DNA from: Micromonospora sp. WMMD961
Lineage (GTDB): Bacteria; Actinomycetota; Actinomycetes; Mycobacteriales; Micromonosporaceae
Reading direction: 5' to 3'
Assembly (NCBI RefSeq): GCF_029626145.1
Contig: NZ_JARUBJ010000002.1
Coordinates: 5,893,501-5,957,500, forward strand
DNA length: 64,000 bases
Of the stretch, positions 38,230 to 48,039 are shown one piece after another. Positions within the stretch are counted from its first letter, which is position 1, and each line of letters opens with the position of its first letter. The translations under genes were made by a program, and so were the position numbers. Below the pieces are notes generated by a model. That model searched no databases. It saw only the letters and a program-made list of their open reading frames with translations, and had not been told where the DNA came from.

Positions 38230-41200
38230 TCAGGGGCGCGTCCGGCGACGGGTGCCACCCCGGCGCGAACGACGCCGACCGCCGCCACCCTCGGTGGCGT
38301 CCTCGTCGCCGTCACCGTCGACGAGCGCGTCCGGGTCGTCCGCCGCGGCCAGCCGAGCCGACTCACCCTGCTGGCTGTCGGAGACCGCCGGAGCGGCAGC
38401 GGTGTCCGACTCGTACCGGGACAGGTCGTAGCCCATGGTGTCCTGGTAGTCGGCGTCCGCTTCGGCGCTGGTGTCGGTCTCGACGACCTCGACGACCGTC
38501 CTCTCGGCCGGGGCGTTCTTGCGCGCCCGACGGCGGGACGAGGTCGGGGCCTGCTCGGCGGCCGGAGCGGCGGGCGCCGACGAGGCGACCGCCTTGACCT
38601 TCTCCCCCGCACCGGCGGCGCGCGGCTTCTCCGGCACCGGCTCGGTGTGGATGATGACGCCTCGGCCCTTGCAGCACTCGCAGGTCTCGCTGAACGCCTC
38701 CAGCAGGCCCGCGCCGATCCGCTTCCGGGTCATCTGCACCAGACCGAGCGAGGTGATCTCGGTGACCTGGTGCTTGGTGCGGTCCCGGCCGAGGCACTCG
38801 GTGAGTCGGCGCAGCACCAACTCCCGGTTCGACTCCAACACCATGTCGATAAAGTCGATCACCACGATGCCGCCGATGTCGCGGAGCCGGAGCTGGCGGA
38901 CAATCTCCTCCGCCGCCTCCAGGTTGTTACGGGTGACGGTCTCCTCCAGGTTGCCCCCGGAACCGGTGTACTTACCGGTGTTGACGTCGACGACAGTCAT
39001 CGCCTCGGTGCGGTCGATCACCAGCGAGCCACCGGAGGGCAGGAAGACCTTGCGGTCCAGGCCCTTGATGATCTGCTCGTCGATCCGGTACTCGGCGAAG
39101 ACGTCGCTCGTGCCGACGTGCCGACGCACCCGGTCCACCAGGTCCGGGGAGACGTGCGACAGGTACGACTCGACCATCTCGTACGACTGTTCGCCCTCGA
39201 TCACCAGCTCGCGGAAGTCCTCGTTGAACAGGTCGCGGACCACCCGGATGACCAGGTCGGGCTCCCCGTAGAGCAGCACCGGAGCGCCACCCTCGGCGGC
39301 CTTGGCCTGGATGTCCTCCCACTGCGCCTGCAGACGCTTGACGTCACGGGCCAACTCGTCCTCGGTGGCGCCCTCGGCGGCCGTACGAACGATCACGCCC
39401 GCGCCGTCCGGGACCAGCTTCTTGAGCACGTCCCGCAGCCGCTTGCGCTCGTTGTCCGGCAGCTTGCGGCTGATCCCCGACGCGTTGCCGTTGGGCACGT
39501 AGACCAGATGCCGCCCGGAGAGCGCGATGTGGCTGGTCAGCCGGGCACCCTTGTGCCCGATCGGGTCCTTGGTGACCTGGACCAGCACCGAGTCGCCGGA
39601 GCGCAGCGCCTGCTCGATCGAGCGGGCGCGCCCCTCCAGACCGGACGTGTCCCAGTTGACCTCGCCGGCGTACAGCACCGCGTTGCGGCCTCGGCCGACG
39701 TCTACGAACGCGGCCTCCATGCTCGGCAGCACGTTCTGCACCTTGCCCAGGTACACGTTGCCGGCCATCGTGCCGGAGGAGTTGCGGGTGACGTAGTGCT
39801 CGACCAGGACGCCGTCCTCCAGGACCGCGATCTGGGTGCGGTCACCGCGCTGGCGGACCGCCATCACCCGGTCGACGGCCTCCCGGCGGGCCAGGAACTC
39901 CGACTCGCTCAGGATCGGCGGCCGGGTACGCCGCTGCTCCCGGCCGTCCCGGCGGCGCTGACGCTTGGCCTCCAGGCGGGTCGAGCCGGAGACGCCCTGC
40001 ACCTCGTCGACCGTTCGGCGCGGCTCACGGATCTTCACCACGGTCGGGACACCGTCGTCCGCGGCACCCTCGGTGTCGCCCGCACCCCGACGACGACGAC
40101 GCCGGCGGCGACGGGTCAGACCATCGCCGCCCTCGGCCTCCTCGTCCTCGTCTCCCTCGGCCTCGGCGGTCTCCTCCTCGTCGGCCTGCGCCGCCTCCTC
40201 GGACTCCTCGTCCTCGGCGTCGTCGGCCCCACCCTTGCCCCGACCCCGGCCGCGGCGACCACGCCGGCGGCGACGGCGCGCGGCGGCGCTGTCCTCGTCG
40301 TCCTCGTCCGCCTCGGTGGCCTCCTCGACCTCCTCGACGGGCTCCTCCTCGGCCTCGACGGCCTCGACCGGCTCCACCGGTTCGGCGTCGCGGCGTCCAC
40401 GCCGACGGCGGCGGGACGGCTCGGCAGCCTCCTCGACGGCCGGCTCCTCGGCAACCGGGGCGGCCTCCACCGGCCGGGTCACCGGCACGGCGTCCGGCTG
40501 GGGCGCCATGAACAGCACTGTGGGCGCGGAGAGCGCTGCCCTCCGACGACGCGTACGCGGCTGCTCCGGCGCGACCTCGGCGGGATCGTTCGGCTCGTCG
40601 GTCACACCGGGAACCGCGACACCTGGAGGGACCTCGCCCGAGCGGTCCTGCGCGCCGCTGGTCCAGGCCAGCTCGGCGGCCGTCGCACTCGGAAGGGTCT
40701 CCGTGTCGGCCAGCTCGGCCTCGGCCTCGCGCAGGTCGGACTCGGCCGCCTCCTCGTCGGCGACCGGCTCCTCGATCGCGACCGGCTCCTCGATCGCGGG
40801 CGGCTCCTCGGTGGCGGGCGGCTCCTCGACAGCGGCCGGGGTGGCCTTCTTGCGGCGGGTCCGGGTCACCTTGACCGGCGGAACCACCTCGGCCGACGCG
40901 GCCTCCGCCGAGGCGGCGACGAGCGGCTCTTCGGCGGTGGTCTCGACGGGAGTGGCCTTTCGGCGGCGCCGGGGGGTCTTCGGGGCGACGTCCAGGTCAC
41001 CGGAGACCGGGGCGAAGACCTCCGCCTGCGGGGACTCGACGCTGCCGGCGCCACCGGTGGGTGCCTCGACCGGCGCCTCGGTCTGTTCCGGCTGGTTCAG
41101 TGGGGCGGCCCGGCGGCGGGTCGCCCGGGTACGCCGCACGGGCGCGGTGGGCTCGGCGGTCTCCCCACCGGTCGCGTCTTCCGGTCCGACCGGAGCCGAT

Positions 41201-41286
41201 CCGGCGGCCGTGGTGCTGTGATCGGCGGTCTCACCGGCCGGCTGTGAACCGGTCCGTTCGCCGCCCTCGGGCTCGTTCTCGAGCAT
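38230..41286 (-). CDS. rne: Ribonuclease E/G
   Basis: A 1018-residue RNase E/G, which cuts structured RNAs in rRNA processing and mRNA decay. An unusual N-terminal extension of about 450 residues is rich in acid, proline and arginine blocks. The catalytic S1-containing core follows (NVYLGKVQNVLPSMEAAFVD), with DNase I-like magnesium residues around GGSLVIDRTEAMTVVDVNTG. The zinc-link CECCKGRG lies near residue 866. A repeat-rich tail follows. The start at ATG 41286 gives MLENEPEGGERT. Large N-terminal arms are typical of actinobacterial RNase E. Confidence 0.95.
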   Translation of the reverse strand: MLENEPEGGERTGSQPAGETADHSTTAAGSAPVGPEDATGGETAEPTAPVRRTRATRRRAAPLNQPEQTEAPVEAPTGGAGSVESPQAEVFAPVSGDLDVAPKTPRRRRKATPVETTAEEPLVAASAEAASAEVVPPVKVTRTRRKKATPAAVEEPPATEEPPAIEEPVAIEEPVADEEAAESDLREAEAELADTETLPSATAAELAWTSGAQDRSGEVPPGVAVPGVTDEPNDPAEVAPEQPRTRRRRAALSAPTVLFMAPQPDAVPVTRPVEAAPVAEEPAVEEAAEPSRRRRRGRRDAEPVEPVEAVEAEEEPVEEVEEATEADEDDEDSAAARRRRRRGRRGRGRGKGGADDAEDEESEEAAQADEEETAEAEGDEDEEAEGGDGLTRRRRRRRRRGAGDTEGAADDGVPTVVKIREPRRTVDEVQGVSGSTRLEAKRQRRRDGREQRRTRPPILSESEFLARREAVDRVMAVRQRGDRTQIAVLEDGVLVEHYVTRNSSGTMAGNVYLGKVQNVLPSMEAAFVDVGRGRNAVLYAGEVNWDTSGLEGRARSIEQALRSGDSVLVQVTKDPIGHKGARLTSHIALSGRHLVYVPNGNASGISRKLPDNERKRLRDVLKKLVPDGAGVIVRTAAEGATEDELARDVKRLQAQWEDIQAKAAEGGAPVLLYGEPDLVIRVVRDLFNEDFRELVIEGEQSYEMVESYLSHVSPDLVDRVRRHVGTSDVFAEYRIDEQIIKGLDRKVFLPSGGSLVIDRTEAMTVVDVNTGKYTGSGGNLEETVTRNNLEAAEEIVRQLRLRDIGGIVVIDFIDMVLESNRELVLRRLTECLGRDRTKHQVTEITSLGLVQMTRKRIGAGLLEAFSETCECCKGRGVIIHTEPVPEKPRAAGAGEKVKAVASSAPAAPAAEQAPTSSRRRARKNAPAERTVVEVVETDTSAEADADYQDTMGYDLSRYESDTAAAPAVSDSQQGESARLAAADDPDALVDGDGDEDATEGGGGRRRSRRGGTRRRTRP

Positions 41287-41417
41287 GGACGTTCTCCAGT
41301 TCTGGCTACCCCGGGCGCGGGTGAGCGCTGCCACGCAGGGTCGCCGCAAAAGTGTTTCCGCCGGGCGCGCGTGGTGCGCGACCGCCGAAGTCTGCCTGCC
41401 AGAGCACCGACCGTCGG

Positions 41418-42230
41418 TCAGTGCCCAACGATGGCTGCCCCGTCGCGGTCCGCATCCAACGGATCCACGATCGCACCCTGCGCGGTCAACGTGCCCTGAG
41501 CCAGCCGGGTCACCCTCGGCGAAACCGGCGGCTCCAGGTCGGCCACCACGCGGAGGCCGGAAAGGACGTCATCGGGCCGTACGGACGGGGTGACCTGCCG
41601 CACGACCAGTTCGAGTATCGCACACGGGACGGCCGGCGCCCCGGAAGGCGTCGGCGTCGGTGCCGAGGCATCGATCGATATCACGGCGGCGCGGGCGTCG
41701 AACGTCCGCCGTCCCTGCTTGGTCATCCGCTCTACCAGCACCTCGTCGGCGGCGACGAAGGCATCGACCGCGGCACGCAGCACCGTCGGGTCCACCTCGG
41801 GCATCTCGATGTGCCAGCGCGACGCCTCGATCCGCTCCGGCAGGTTGCCGCCCTCGGCGATCACCGCATCCAGGACGTCCAGTCCCGGCGAGAGCGCGGC
41901 GTCCAACGCCACGCGCAGTTCCTGTGGGTCGACCGCGGCCTGGAGGGCGATCTCCAGGTACTCCGCCTCGCTCGCCACCCCGGTGGGCGCGGCGCTGGCG
42001 TAGGAGATCTTCGGGTGCGGGTGGAAACCCTGGGAGAAGGCGACCGGCACAGCGGCCCGGCGGAGCGCGCGCTCGAACGCCCGGGCGAAGTCCCGGTGCG
42101 ACGTGAACCGCAGCGGCCCGCGCTTGGCGTAGCGGATGCGGACGCGCTGGACGACCGGTGCCTGGCCGCCCTCGGGTTGAGGCTTCTTGGCGATCGTGGG
42201 CTCCTCGGGGGTACCTGCGTGTCCACCCAT
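41418..42230 (-). CDS. DUF2344 / TIGR03936 radical-SAM-associated protein
   Basis: A 270-residue protein: RVRIRYAKRGPLRFTSHRDF, AFERALRRAAVPVAFSQGFH and PHPKISYASAAPTGVASEAE are the DUF2344/TIGR03936 signature. In many actinobacteria this gene lies next to a TIGR03960 radical SAM gene, with which it may act in RNA or protein modification. Here that partner is 3.7 kb away, at 45913-47961, with a secretion-type locus between. Confidence 0.9.
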   Translation of the reverse strand: MGGHAGTPEEPTIAKKPQPEGGQAPVVQRVRIRYAKRGPLRFTSHRDFARAFERALRRAAVPVAFSQGFHPHPKISYASAAPTGVASEAEYLEIALQAAVDPQELRVALDAALSPGLDVLDAVIAEGGNLPERIEASRWHIEMPEVDPTVLRAAVDAFVAADEVLVERMTKQGRRTFDARAAVISIDASAPTPTPSGAPAVPCAILELVVRQVTPSVRPDDVLSGLRVVADLEPPVSPRVTRLAQGTLTAQGAIVDPLDADRDGAAIVGH

Positions 42231-42333
42231 CCTGGCGCAGGCGTCGTGACGGTACGCGACCGGGTCGGTCGGTTGGTGTCGACAGACGGCGACAAACCGG
42301 TCGGCAGGGACGTTACCGCCGCCACGAACGCCA

Positions 42334-42371
42334 ATGGCCGGCCGGTGATCCGGAGGTCACCAGCCGGCCAT
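42334..42371 (-). terminator. Terminator after the mycosin gene
   Basis: ATGGCCGGC pairs with GCCGGCCAT, with an inner GGTGA/TCACC arm, 16 bases past the stop at 42387. Confidence 0.6.
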
Positions 42372-42386
42372 CACGATCGACGTTGT

Positions 42387-43754
42387 CTACCGCTGGGGCG
42401 GCGGGGGCGGTGGACCGCTTGGCGGGCCGTAGTTCGAGGGCGGGGCGTACCCCGGCGGAGGGGCGTACCCGGAGGGCGGAGGTGCGTACCCGGGCGGCGG
42501 GGCGTAACCCGCCTCCGGCGACGGGTACGCGCCGGGAGCCGCCTGGTCGAGCAGGTGGTCCGGGATGTCGGCAGCCCGTGCGGCCTCCCGGCGGTAGCGA
42601 CGGCGGTTCCAGATCAGGAACACCGCCAGCCCCAGCAACAACACCAGCACCGCGGCGATGCCGATGCCTACCACCATGACCTGCTGGTCGGTGGGGCCAC
42701 CGCGGTCGCCGTGCTGGGTGACGTCGAACTCCTCGTCCGTGCCCCCGGTGCGGGCCGGACCCGGTTCGGTCGCGGCGGCCGGGCCCAGAAGTGGGTTGGC
42801 GGTGACCGGCGGCACGTTCGCGGTCAGCGCCTTGACCGGGTCGATCACCCCGAAGCCGTACTGCGGGTCCCGGCCGGCCGGGCCGGCGTCCCGCGCCGTC
42901 CGGATGATCCGGTTGATCACGCTCGGAGCGTTCAGGTCCGGAAACTTCGCCCGGATCAGCGCGGCCAGACCGGAGACGACGGCGGCCGAGTCGGACGTCC
43001 CGTCGCCCCAGCCGTAACCGCCCTCGTTGGCGGTGTTGTAGATGCCGTCGCCGGGAGCGGCGACCACCGCCTCCGGCCCTCTGACGGAGCCGGACCAGAA
43101 CGTGCCGCCCCGGGTCGTACCGGTCACCGCGATCACACCGGGGGTGTTGGCCGGGCTGATGACGGTGGTATCGCCCTTGGCCGTGTTGCCGGCGGAGGCG
43201 ACCACGACGACGTCGTGGTCCAGCGCGTACTTGATCGCGCTCACCTCGTCTGGGCTGGCCGAACCGGGGCCACCGAAGGACATGTTGATCACCTTGGCGC
43301 CGCCGTCGACGGCCATCCGGATGCCGAGGGTCACCGCCGCGGCGGTGTTGGTCTCGCCGGCCCTCCGCAGTTTGATGGGGAGGATCTTCGCACCGGGGGC
43401 GATGCCGTCCACCCCGTCTCGGCCACCGCTCTTCGCCGCGATGATGCCGGCCATGTGCGTGCCGTGCCCCTCCTCGTCGGTCCGGCCGTCGCCGGAGCCG
43501 CCGTAGCTGCGACCACCGGCCAGCACCTGACCGCGCAGATCCGGGTGGGTGGACTCGACGCCGGTGTCGAGCACGGCCACGACCACGCCCCGCCCGGTCG
43601 AGATCTCGTGCGCCTGGTCGATGCGGAGCTCGTCCAGATACCACTGCTCGGCCCGCCGCGGCGCGGCGGCCGCCGGTTGGGCGGCCCCCACCACCAGGAA
43701 CCCCGCCAGCAGGCTGGCAATCACCGGCCGGAGGCCTCCGACGTTCACAGTCAT
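42387..43754 (-). CDS. mycP: Mycosin-type subtilisin protease (type VII secretion associated)
   Basis: A 455-residue secreted, membrane-anchored subtilisin (S8). The signal segment is VIASLLAGFLVVGAAQPAAA; catalytic Asp63 is in VLDTGVES, His97 in GHGTHMAG and Ser254 in DGTSDSAAV. A C-terminal membrane helix (residues 359-382) and a proline/tyrosine-repeat tail follow. Mycosins support ESX secretion outside the membrane. GAGGACG precedes the ATG at 43754. No EccC ATPase or other core gene is nearby. Confidence 0.9.
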   Translation of the reverse strand: MTVNVGGLRPVIASLLAGFLVVGAAQPAAAAPRRAEQWYLDELRIDQAHEISTGRGVVVAVLDTGVESTHPDLRGQVLAGGRSYGGSGDGRTDEEGHGTHMAGIIAAKSGGRDGVDGIAPGAKILPIKLRRAGETNTAAAVTLGIRMAVDGGAKVINMSFGGPGSASPDEVSAIKYALDHDVVVVASAGNTAKGDTTVISPANTPGVIAVTGTTRGGTFWSGSVRGPEAVVAAPGDGIYNTANEGGYGWGDGTSDSAAVVSGLAALIRAKFPDLNAPSVINRIIRTARDAGPAGRDPQYGFGVIDPVKALTANVPPVTANPLLGPAAATEPGPARTGGTDEEFDVTQHGDRGGPTDQQVMVVGIGIAAVLVLLLGLAVFLIWNRRRYRREAARAADIPDHLLDQAAPGAYPSPEAGYAPPPGYAPPPSGYAPPPGYAPPSNYGPPSGPPPPPPQR

Positions 43755-43764
43755 CCGTTCGTCC

Positions 43765-45228
43765 TCACCGAAGGACACCCGGGGACGCCCCGTCACCAGG
43801 GCCCCACGGATCGTCGTCCTCAGTCAACCACGACGAGTGCTCGGAGCCGGTGCCGCCACCGTGTCCGGCCCCGCCCGCGCCGCCGATCATGCCGCCGCCC
43901 ATCATCCCGGCGCCACCGACCCCGGCACCGCCGCGCGCGCCGCCCGGCATCCCGGCGCCGCTCGCGCCGGCAGCGGTGCGGAGCGCGTTCGCCGCGCTGG
44001 TCATCGGCGGCAGCTTTCCGTTGCCGCCGCCCACCATGCCGGGGATGCCGCCGACGCCGATCCCGCCCGCGCCCAGGCCGCCGCCCGCGCCGATTCCGCC
44101 GGCCGAGCCCACGCCGGGCCCGCCCCCGAAACCGCCGCCGGCGCCACCGAGACCGGCGCCACCGACCCCGGTGCCACCGAGGCCACCACCCAGGCCACCG
44201 ATACCGCTCGGGCTGGCGCCGGCCAGACCGCTGCTGTAGCCGTCGTCGGCGCCGGGGTAGCCGGTCGGCGGGGGCGTGAGCTGACCGGTGCCGGGAGGGG
44301 AGCCGTCGCCGATCCCGCCGGGCCTGGTCGGGGAGAACGGGTCGACGGTGGACGTCGGACCGCCCACGTCGCCGATGCCCGGTGGTCGGCTGCCGATGGT
44401 GGGGCCGCCACCACCGATGTCGGGCTTACCGCCGAACTCGCCACCACCGATGTCGGGCCGCCCGGTCGGCGGAATCCGGGTGTCGCGACGGAGGTCGTCG
44501 CCCCTCATGTCCCTGTCGGGTGCGACAACGGTGAGCTTCGGACGCTCCGCATACACGGCCGCGGGCAGCGGCGACATGGCCGCGTGGGCCGCCTGCTGGT
44601 TGTCCCGGTACCAGTTGTCCAGGTGGGACTTGGTGTCCCACCAGCCGCCCCGCTTCTGGTCGCCGGCCTGGCCGTCGACCTTCATCGTCGCTTCCAGGTC
44701 GTCGGCCTTGTCGCGGAACGCGCCGTCGGCGTACGACGCGGGGTTGTTCTGGTAGTCCTGGCGCAGCGCGGCGAGGAAGCCCGACGAGCTCTCGCCGTCG
44801 CGGGCGTCGTCGAGCTCGGTGCCGTTGGGCAGGCTCCACTCGTTGAAGCCGAAGTCGTCCATCAACGGGATCGGGATCGTGGAGACCGACTTGCGGATGT
44901 CGCCCTCGATCCGGGCCAACGCGCCACTGACGTTCGTCGCGTCGGTGATCAGATCCTCGATCTGCTTGCCGATCGTGCCCAGGTGCTCGCGGTACGCGTC
45001 ACCACCGCTGCCCTTCCAACCGGCGAGCATCCCGGGCAGGCCGCCGACGTGCGGGCGTTCCTGACCCGTCGCGATCGGGCCGACGAACGACCGGCCGACC
45101 AGCGCGTCCCGCAGGTGTTGCAGGCCACTGGAGAGGTTGCTCCACCCCGCGCCGACCGAACCGACGGTTTCCGGGTCCGCGGAGAGCGTCACCTCGCGCA
45201 CACACCGCTCCCAGGTTCCTCCAGCCAT
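43765..45228 (-). CDS. PPE/WXG-like protein with glycine-rich tail, 487 aa
   Basis: MAGGTWERCVREVTLSADPE starts a helical domain with a WSNLSSGLQHLRDALVG segment and an LAGWKGSGGDAYREHLGTIG W-x-G turn, as in proteins secreted by type VII systems. The last 230 residues are extremely rich in glycine and alanine (GIGGLGGGLGGTGVGGAGLG). It is cotranscribed with mycP and the WXG-like gene. Export by the ESX-like route is inferred from this composition and the neighbours. Confidence 0.8.
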   Translation of the reverse strand: MAGGTWERCVREVTLSADPETVGSVGAGWSNLSSGLQHLRDALVGRSFVGPIATGQERPHVGGLPGMLAGWKGSGGDAYREHLGTIGKQIEDLITDATNVSGALARIEGDIRKSVSTIPIPLMDDFGFNEWSLPNGTELDDARDGESSSGFLAALRQDYQNNPASYADGAFRDKADDLEATMKVDGQAGDQKRGGWWDTKSHLDNWYRDNQQAAHAAMSPLPAAVYAERPKLTVVAPDRDMRGDDLRRDTRIPPTGRPDIGGGEFGGKPDIGGGGPTIGSRPPGIGDVGGPTSTVDPFSPTRPGGIGDGSPPGTGQLTPPPTGYPGADDGYSSGLAGASPSGIGGLGGGLGGTGVGGAGLGGAGGGFGGGPGVGSAGGIGAGGGLGAGGIGVGGIPGMVGGGNGKLPPMTSAANALRTAAGASGAGMPGGARGGAGVGGAGMMGGGMIGGAGGAGHGGGTGSEHSSWLTEDDDPWGPGDGASPGVLR

Positions 45229-45238
45229 GACGTCCCCC

Positions 45239-45679
45239 TCAGGCCGTGTACGGGTAGGTGGGCGCGCCACCGGCAGCGGGCGGCGGAGCGGCGGACTCCA
45301 GCAGTCGCTCGATGTCCTTGCCGTTGGCGGCGTTGCGTGCCTCGGCGTCGCGGAACGCCTTGGCGATATCCTCGGTGCCCTGCTTCAGGGCGGCGAGCCG
45401 CTGGGTGAGCGTCGTGAGGTGCGCCTCCATGTTGCCCGTGGACGTGGTCAGGGCCGCCCACTGCATGCGGGCGTCCTCGTACGCGCCGAACGGGGTGCCG
45501 TTCGGAACAGTCTGGGCGTTGTTGCTGTCGCCCTTCATCCGTTCCTTGATGCGCTCCATCTCGTAGCTGAGGGTGTCCTCGACGTACTGCTTCAGGCGTT
45601 CGACGTACGCCGCCGCGGCGTCCAGGTCCTCGACGCTGACGTGCAGATCGCCGGTGTTCGGCGGCGGGATGCTCCCCAT
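45239..45679 (-). CDS. WXG100-like helical protein, 146 aa
   Basis: The whole chain is a helical hairpin (LDAAAAYVERLKQYVEDTLS, YEMERIKERMKGDSNNAQTV, MEAHLTTLTQRLAALKQGTE) with a proline-rich end. It lacks a clear WXG turn, but length, helical layout and position before the glycine-rich gene fit the WXG100/ESX substrate family. Its stop lies 11 bases before the next start. Confidence 0.75.
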   Translation of the reverse strand: MGSIPPPNTGDLHVSVEDLDAAAAYVERLKQYVEDTLSYEMERIKERMKGDSNNAQTVPNGTPFGAYEDARMQWAALTTSTGNMEAHLTTLTQRLAALKQGTEDIAKAFRDAEARNAANGKDIERLLESAAPPPAAGGAPTYPYTA

Positions 45680-45819
45680 GCGATTCCTCCCCCGTTCCCG
45701 ACCCCGCCGGGTCGGTCCATGTCAGACGCAGCGTATCGAAGTCCGACCAAGTCCGGGCAGCCCCCGTTCGCCGCCGACACCCACCGACACACGTCGATGC
45801 GACGCGACCCCGACCAACG

Positions 45820-45852
45820 CCAACGGGCCCGCGCGAGACGCGGGCCCGTTGG
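45820..45852 (-). terminator. Strong terminator after the radical SAM gene
   Basis: A perfect 14-bp stem, CCAACGGGCCCGCG/CGCGGGCCCGTTGG, closes a five-base loop 60 bases past the stop at 45913. Confidence 0.85.
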
Positions 45853-45912
45853 ATGACATCGGAAGTGGAGAGGAGTGGTCAACCGCCACCCGGCGCTGCC
45901 TCGAAGGCGAGA

Positions 45913-47961
45913 TCAGGCGGAGTTGTCGCCGGCCGGCACCTTCATGCCGTTGCCGCCCAGCGGGGTGAGCGGCAGCAACTTCTTGCCGGTGGGGCCGATC
46001 TGGATCTCGGTGTCCATCGACGGGCAGACGCCGCAGTCGAAGCAGGGCGTCCACCGGCAGTCGTCCTGCTCGAACTCGCTGAACGAGTCCTGCCAGTCCT
46101 GCCAGAGCCAGTCCTTGTCGAGGCCCGAGTCGAGGTGGTCCCAGGGCAGGACCTCCAGCTCCTCGCGCTGCCGGGTGGTGTACCAGTCGAGGTCCACCCC
46201 GAACGCGGGCAGCGTCTCGGCCGCCGCGTCCACCCAGCGCTGGTAGGAGAAGTGCTCGCTCCACCCGTCGAACCGGCCGCCGTTCTCCCACACCTTGCGG
46301 ATCACCGAACCGACCCGCCGGTCACCCCGGGAGAGCAGCCCTTCGATCAGCGACGGCTCGCCGTCGTGGTAGCGGTAGCCGATGGCCCGACCCAGCGAGC
46401 GGTCCGAGTTGATGGCCTGCTTGAGGATCTTGAGCCGGTGGTCGATGACCTCCGGGCGGTCCATGGCGGCCCACTGGAACGGCGTGTGCGGCTTCGGCAC
46501 GAACCCGCCGATGGAGACCGTGCAGCGGATGTCCTTGGAGCCGGTGGCCGCCCGGCCGGCCCTGATCACCTCGTGCGCCATCTCCGCGATCTCGAGGACG
46601 TCCTCGTCGGTCTCGGTGGGCAGGCCGCACATGAAGTAGAGCTTCACCTGCCGCCAGCCGTTGGTGTACGCGGTGACGACCGTACGGATCAGGTCTTCCT
46701 TCGACACCATCTTGTTGATGACCTTGCGGATCCGCTCGGACCCGCCCTCCGGGGCGAAGGTCAGGCCGGTACGCCGCCCGTTGCGGGACAGCTCCTGCGC
46801 GAGGTCGATGTTGAAGGCGTCCACCCGGGTCGACGGCAGCGACAGCGAGACGTTCGTGCCCTCGTACTGCTGGGCGAGGCCCGAGCACATGTCGCCGATC
46901 TCGGAGTGGTCCGCCGAGGAGAGCGACAGCAGACCGACCTCGGAGAAGCCGGAGAACTCCAGGCCCTCGCGGACCATCTGCGCGACCGTGGTGATCGACC
47001 GCTCCCGCACCGGCCGGGTGATCATGCCAGCCTGACAGAACCGGCACCCCCGGGTGCAGCCCCGGAAGATCTCCACCGCGTACCGCTCGTGCACCGTCTC
47101 GGCCAGCGGCACGAGGGGCTTCTTCGGGTACGGCCAGGCGTCCAGGTCCATCGTCGTGCGCTTGTGCACCCGGAACGGCACGTCCGCCCGGTTCGGCACG
47201 ACCCGCTGGATCCGCCCGTCCGGGAGGTAGTCGACGTCGTAGAAGCGCGGCACGTAGACGCTCTCGGTGCGGGCGAGCCGCAGCAACAGCTCGTCGCGGC
47301 CCCCCGGGGAGCCCTCGGCCTTCCACTCCCGGACGATCGCGGTGATCTCCAGGACCGCTTCCTCGCCGTCGCCGAGCACCGCGGCGTCGATGAAGTCGGC
47401 GATCGGCTCCGGGTTGAACGCGGCGTGCCCACCGGCCACGATCACCGGGTCGGCGTCGGTACGGTCGGCGGCCAGCAGCGGAATGCCGGCCAGGTCGATC
47501 GCGGTGAGCATGTTGGTGTAGCCCAGCTCGGTGGAGAAGGAGAGGCCGAACACGTCGAAGGTGCGTACCGACCGGTGCGCGTCGACGGTGAACTGCGGCA
47601 CGCCGTGCGTGCGCATCAGGGTCTCCAGGTCCGGCCAGACCGCGTACGTCCGCTCGGCGAGGGTGTCGGGCAGCTCGTTGAGCACCTCGTAGAGGATCTG
47701 CACGCCCTGGTTGGGCAGGCCCACCTCGTACGCGTCCGGGTACATCAACGCCCAGCGCACGGCTGCCGCATCCCAGTCCTTGGTGACCGCACCCAGCTCG
47801 CCACCGACGTACTGGATGGGCTTGGAGACCTGGGGCAGCAGCGGCTCGAGCTGGGACCAGACCGACGGATCCTGGTCGCGGGGCGGCGTCAGCGGCGCCG
47901 AGCCGGAGTCGTCGCCCGAATTGGTCGTGGCCGCGCGCGGCGTCGTGGACGGGGCACTCAT
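45913..47961 (-). CDS. TIGR03960 family B12-binding-type radical SAM protein
   Basis: A 682-residue radical SAM enzyme. CTRGCRFC near residues 302-309 is the [4Fe-4S]/SAM CxxxCxxC motif. An N-terminal domain of B12-binding type (VRWALMYPDAYEVGLPNQGV onward) precedes it, and a cysteine-bearing C-terminal part (TPCFDCGVCPS) follows. Family members usually sit beside TIGR03936/DUF2344, RNase E/G and L21 genes, as here apart from the inserted secretion locus. Function is thought to be RNA or ribosomal modification. ATG 47961 has weak ribosome-binding signal. Confidence 0.9.
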   Translation of the reverse strand: MSAPSTTPRAATTNSGDDSGSAPLTPPRDQDPSVWSQLEPLLPQVSKPIQYVGGELGAVTKDWDAAAVRWALMYPDAYEVGLPNQGVQILYEVLNELPDTLAERTYAVWPDLETLMRTHGVPQFTVDAHRSVRTFDVFGLSFSTELGYTNMLTAIDLAGIPLLAADRTDADPVIVAGGHAAFNPEPIADFIDAAVLGDGEEAVLEITAIVREWKAEGSPGGRDELLLRLARTESVYVPRFYDVDYLPDGRIQRVVPNRADVPFRVHKRTTMDLDAWPYPKKPLVPLAETVHERYAVEIFRGCTRGCRFCQAGMITRPVRERSITTVAQMVREGLEFSGFSEVGLLSLSSADHSEIGDMCSGLAQQYEGTNVSLSLPSTRVDAFNIDLAQELSRNGRRTGLTFAPEGGSERIRKVINKMVSKEDLIRTVVTAYTNGWRQVKLYFMCGLPTETDEDVLEIAEMAHEVIRAGRAATGSKDIRCTVSIGGFVPKPHTPFQWAAMDRPEVIDHRLKILKQAINSDRSLGRAIGYRYHDGEPSLIEGLLSRGDRRVGSVIRKVWENGGRFDGWSEHFSYQRWVDAAAETLPAFGVDLDWYTTRQREELEVLPWDHLDSGLDKDWLWQDWQDSFSEFEQDDCRWTPCFDCGVCPSMDTEIQIGPTGKKLLPLTPLGGNGMKVPAGDNSA

Positions 47962-48039
47962 GATGCCCAAGGGTACGCGCCCGCCCGGCGGTGGCGACGC
48001 GGTACTAACCTCGGACCGGCGCGAGAGGAGATTGCCGCG

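Noticed and set aside
37234..41247. A 1,337-codon plus-strand frame
   Set aside because: It lies opposite rplU, the lipoprotein gene and rne. It is a product of GC-rich codon bias, with no motifs.
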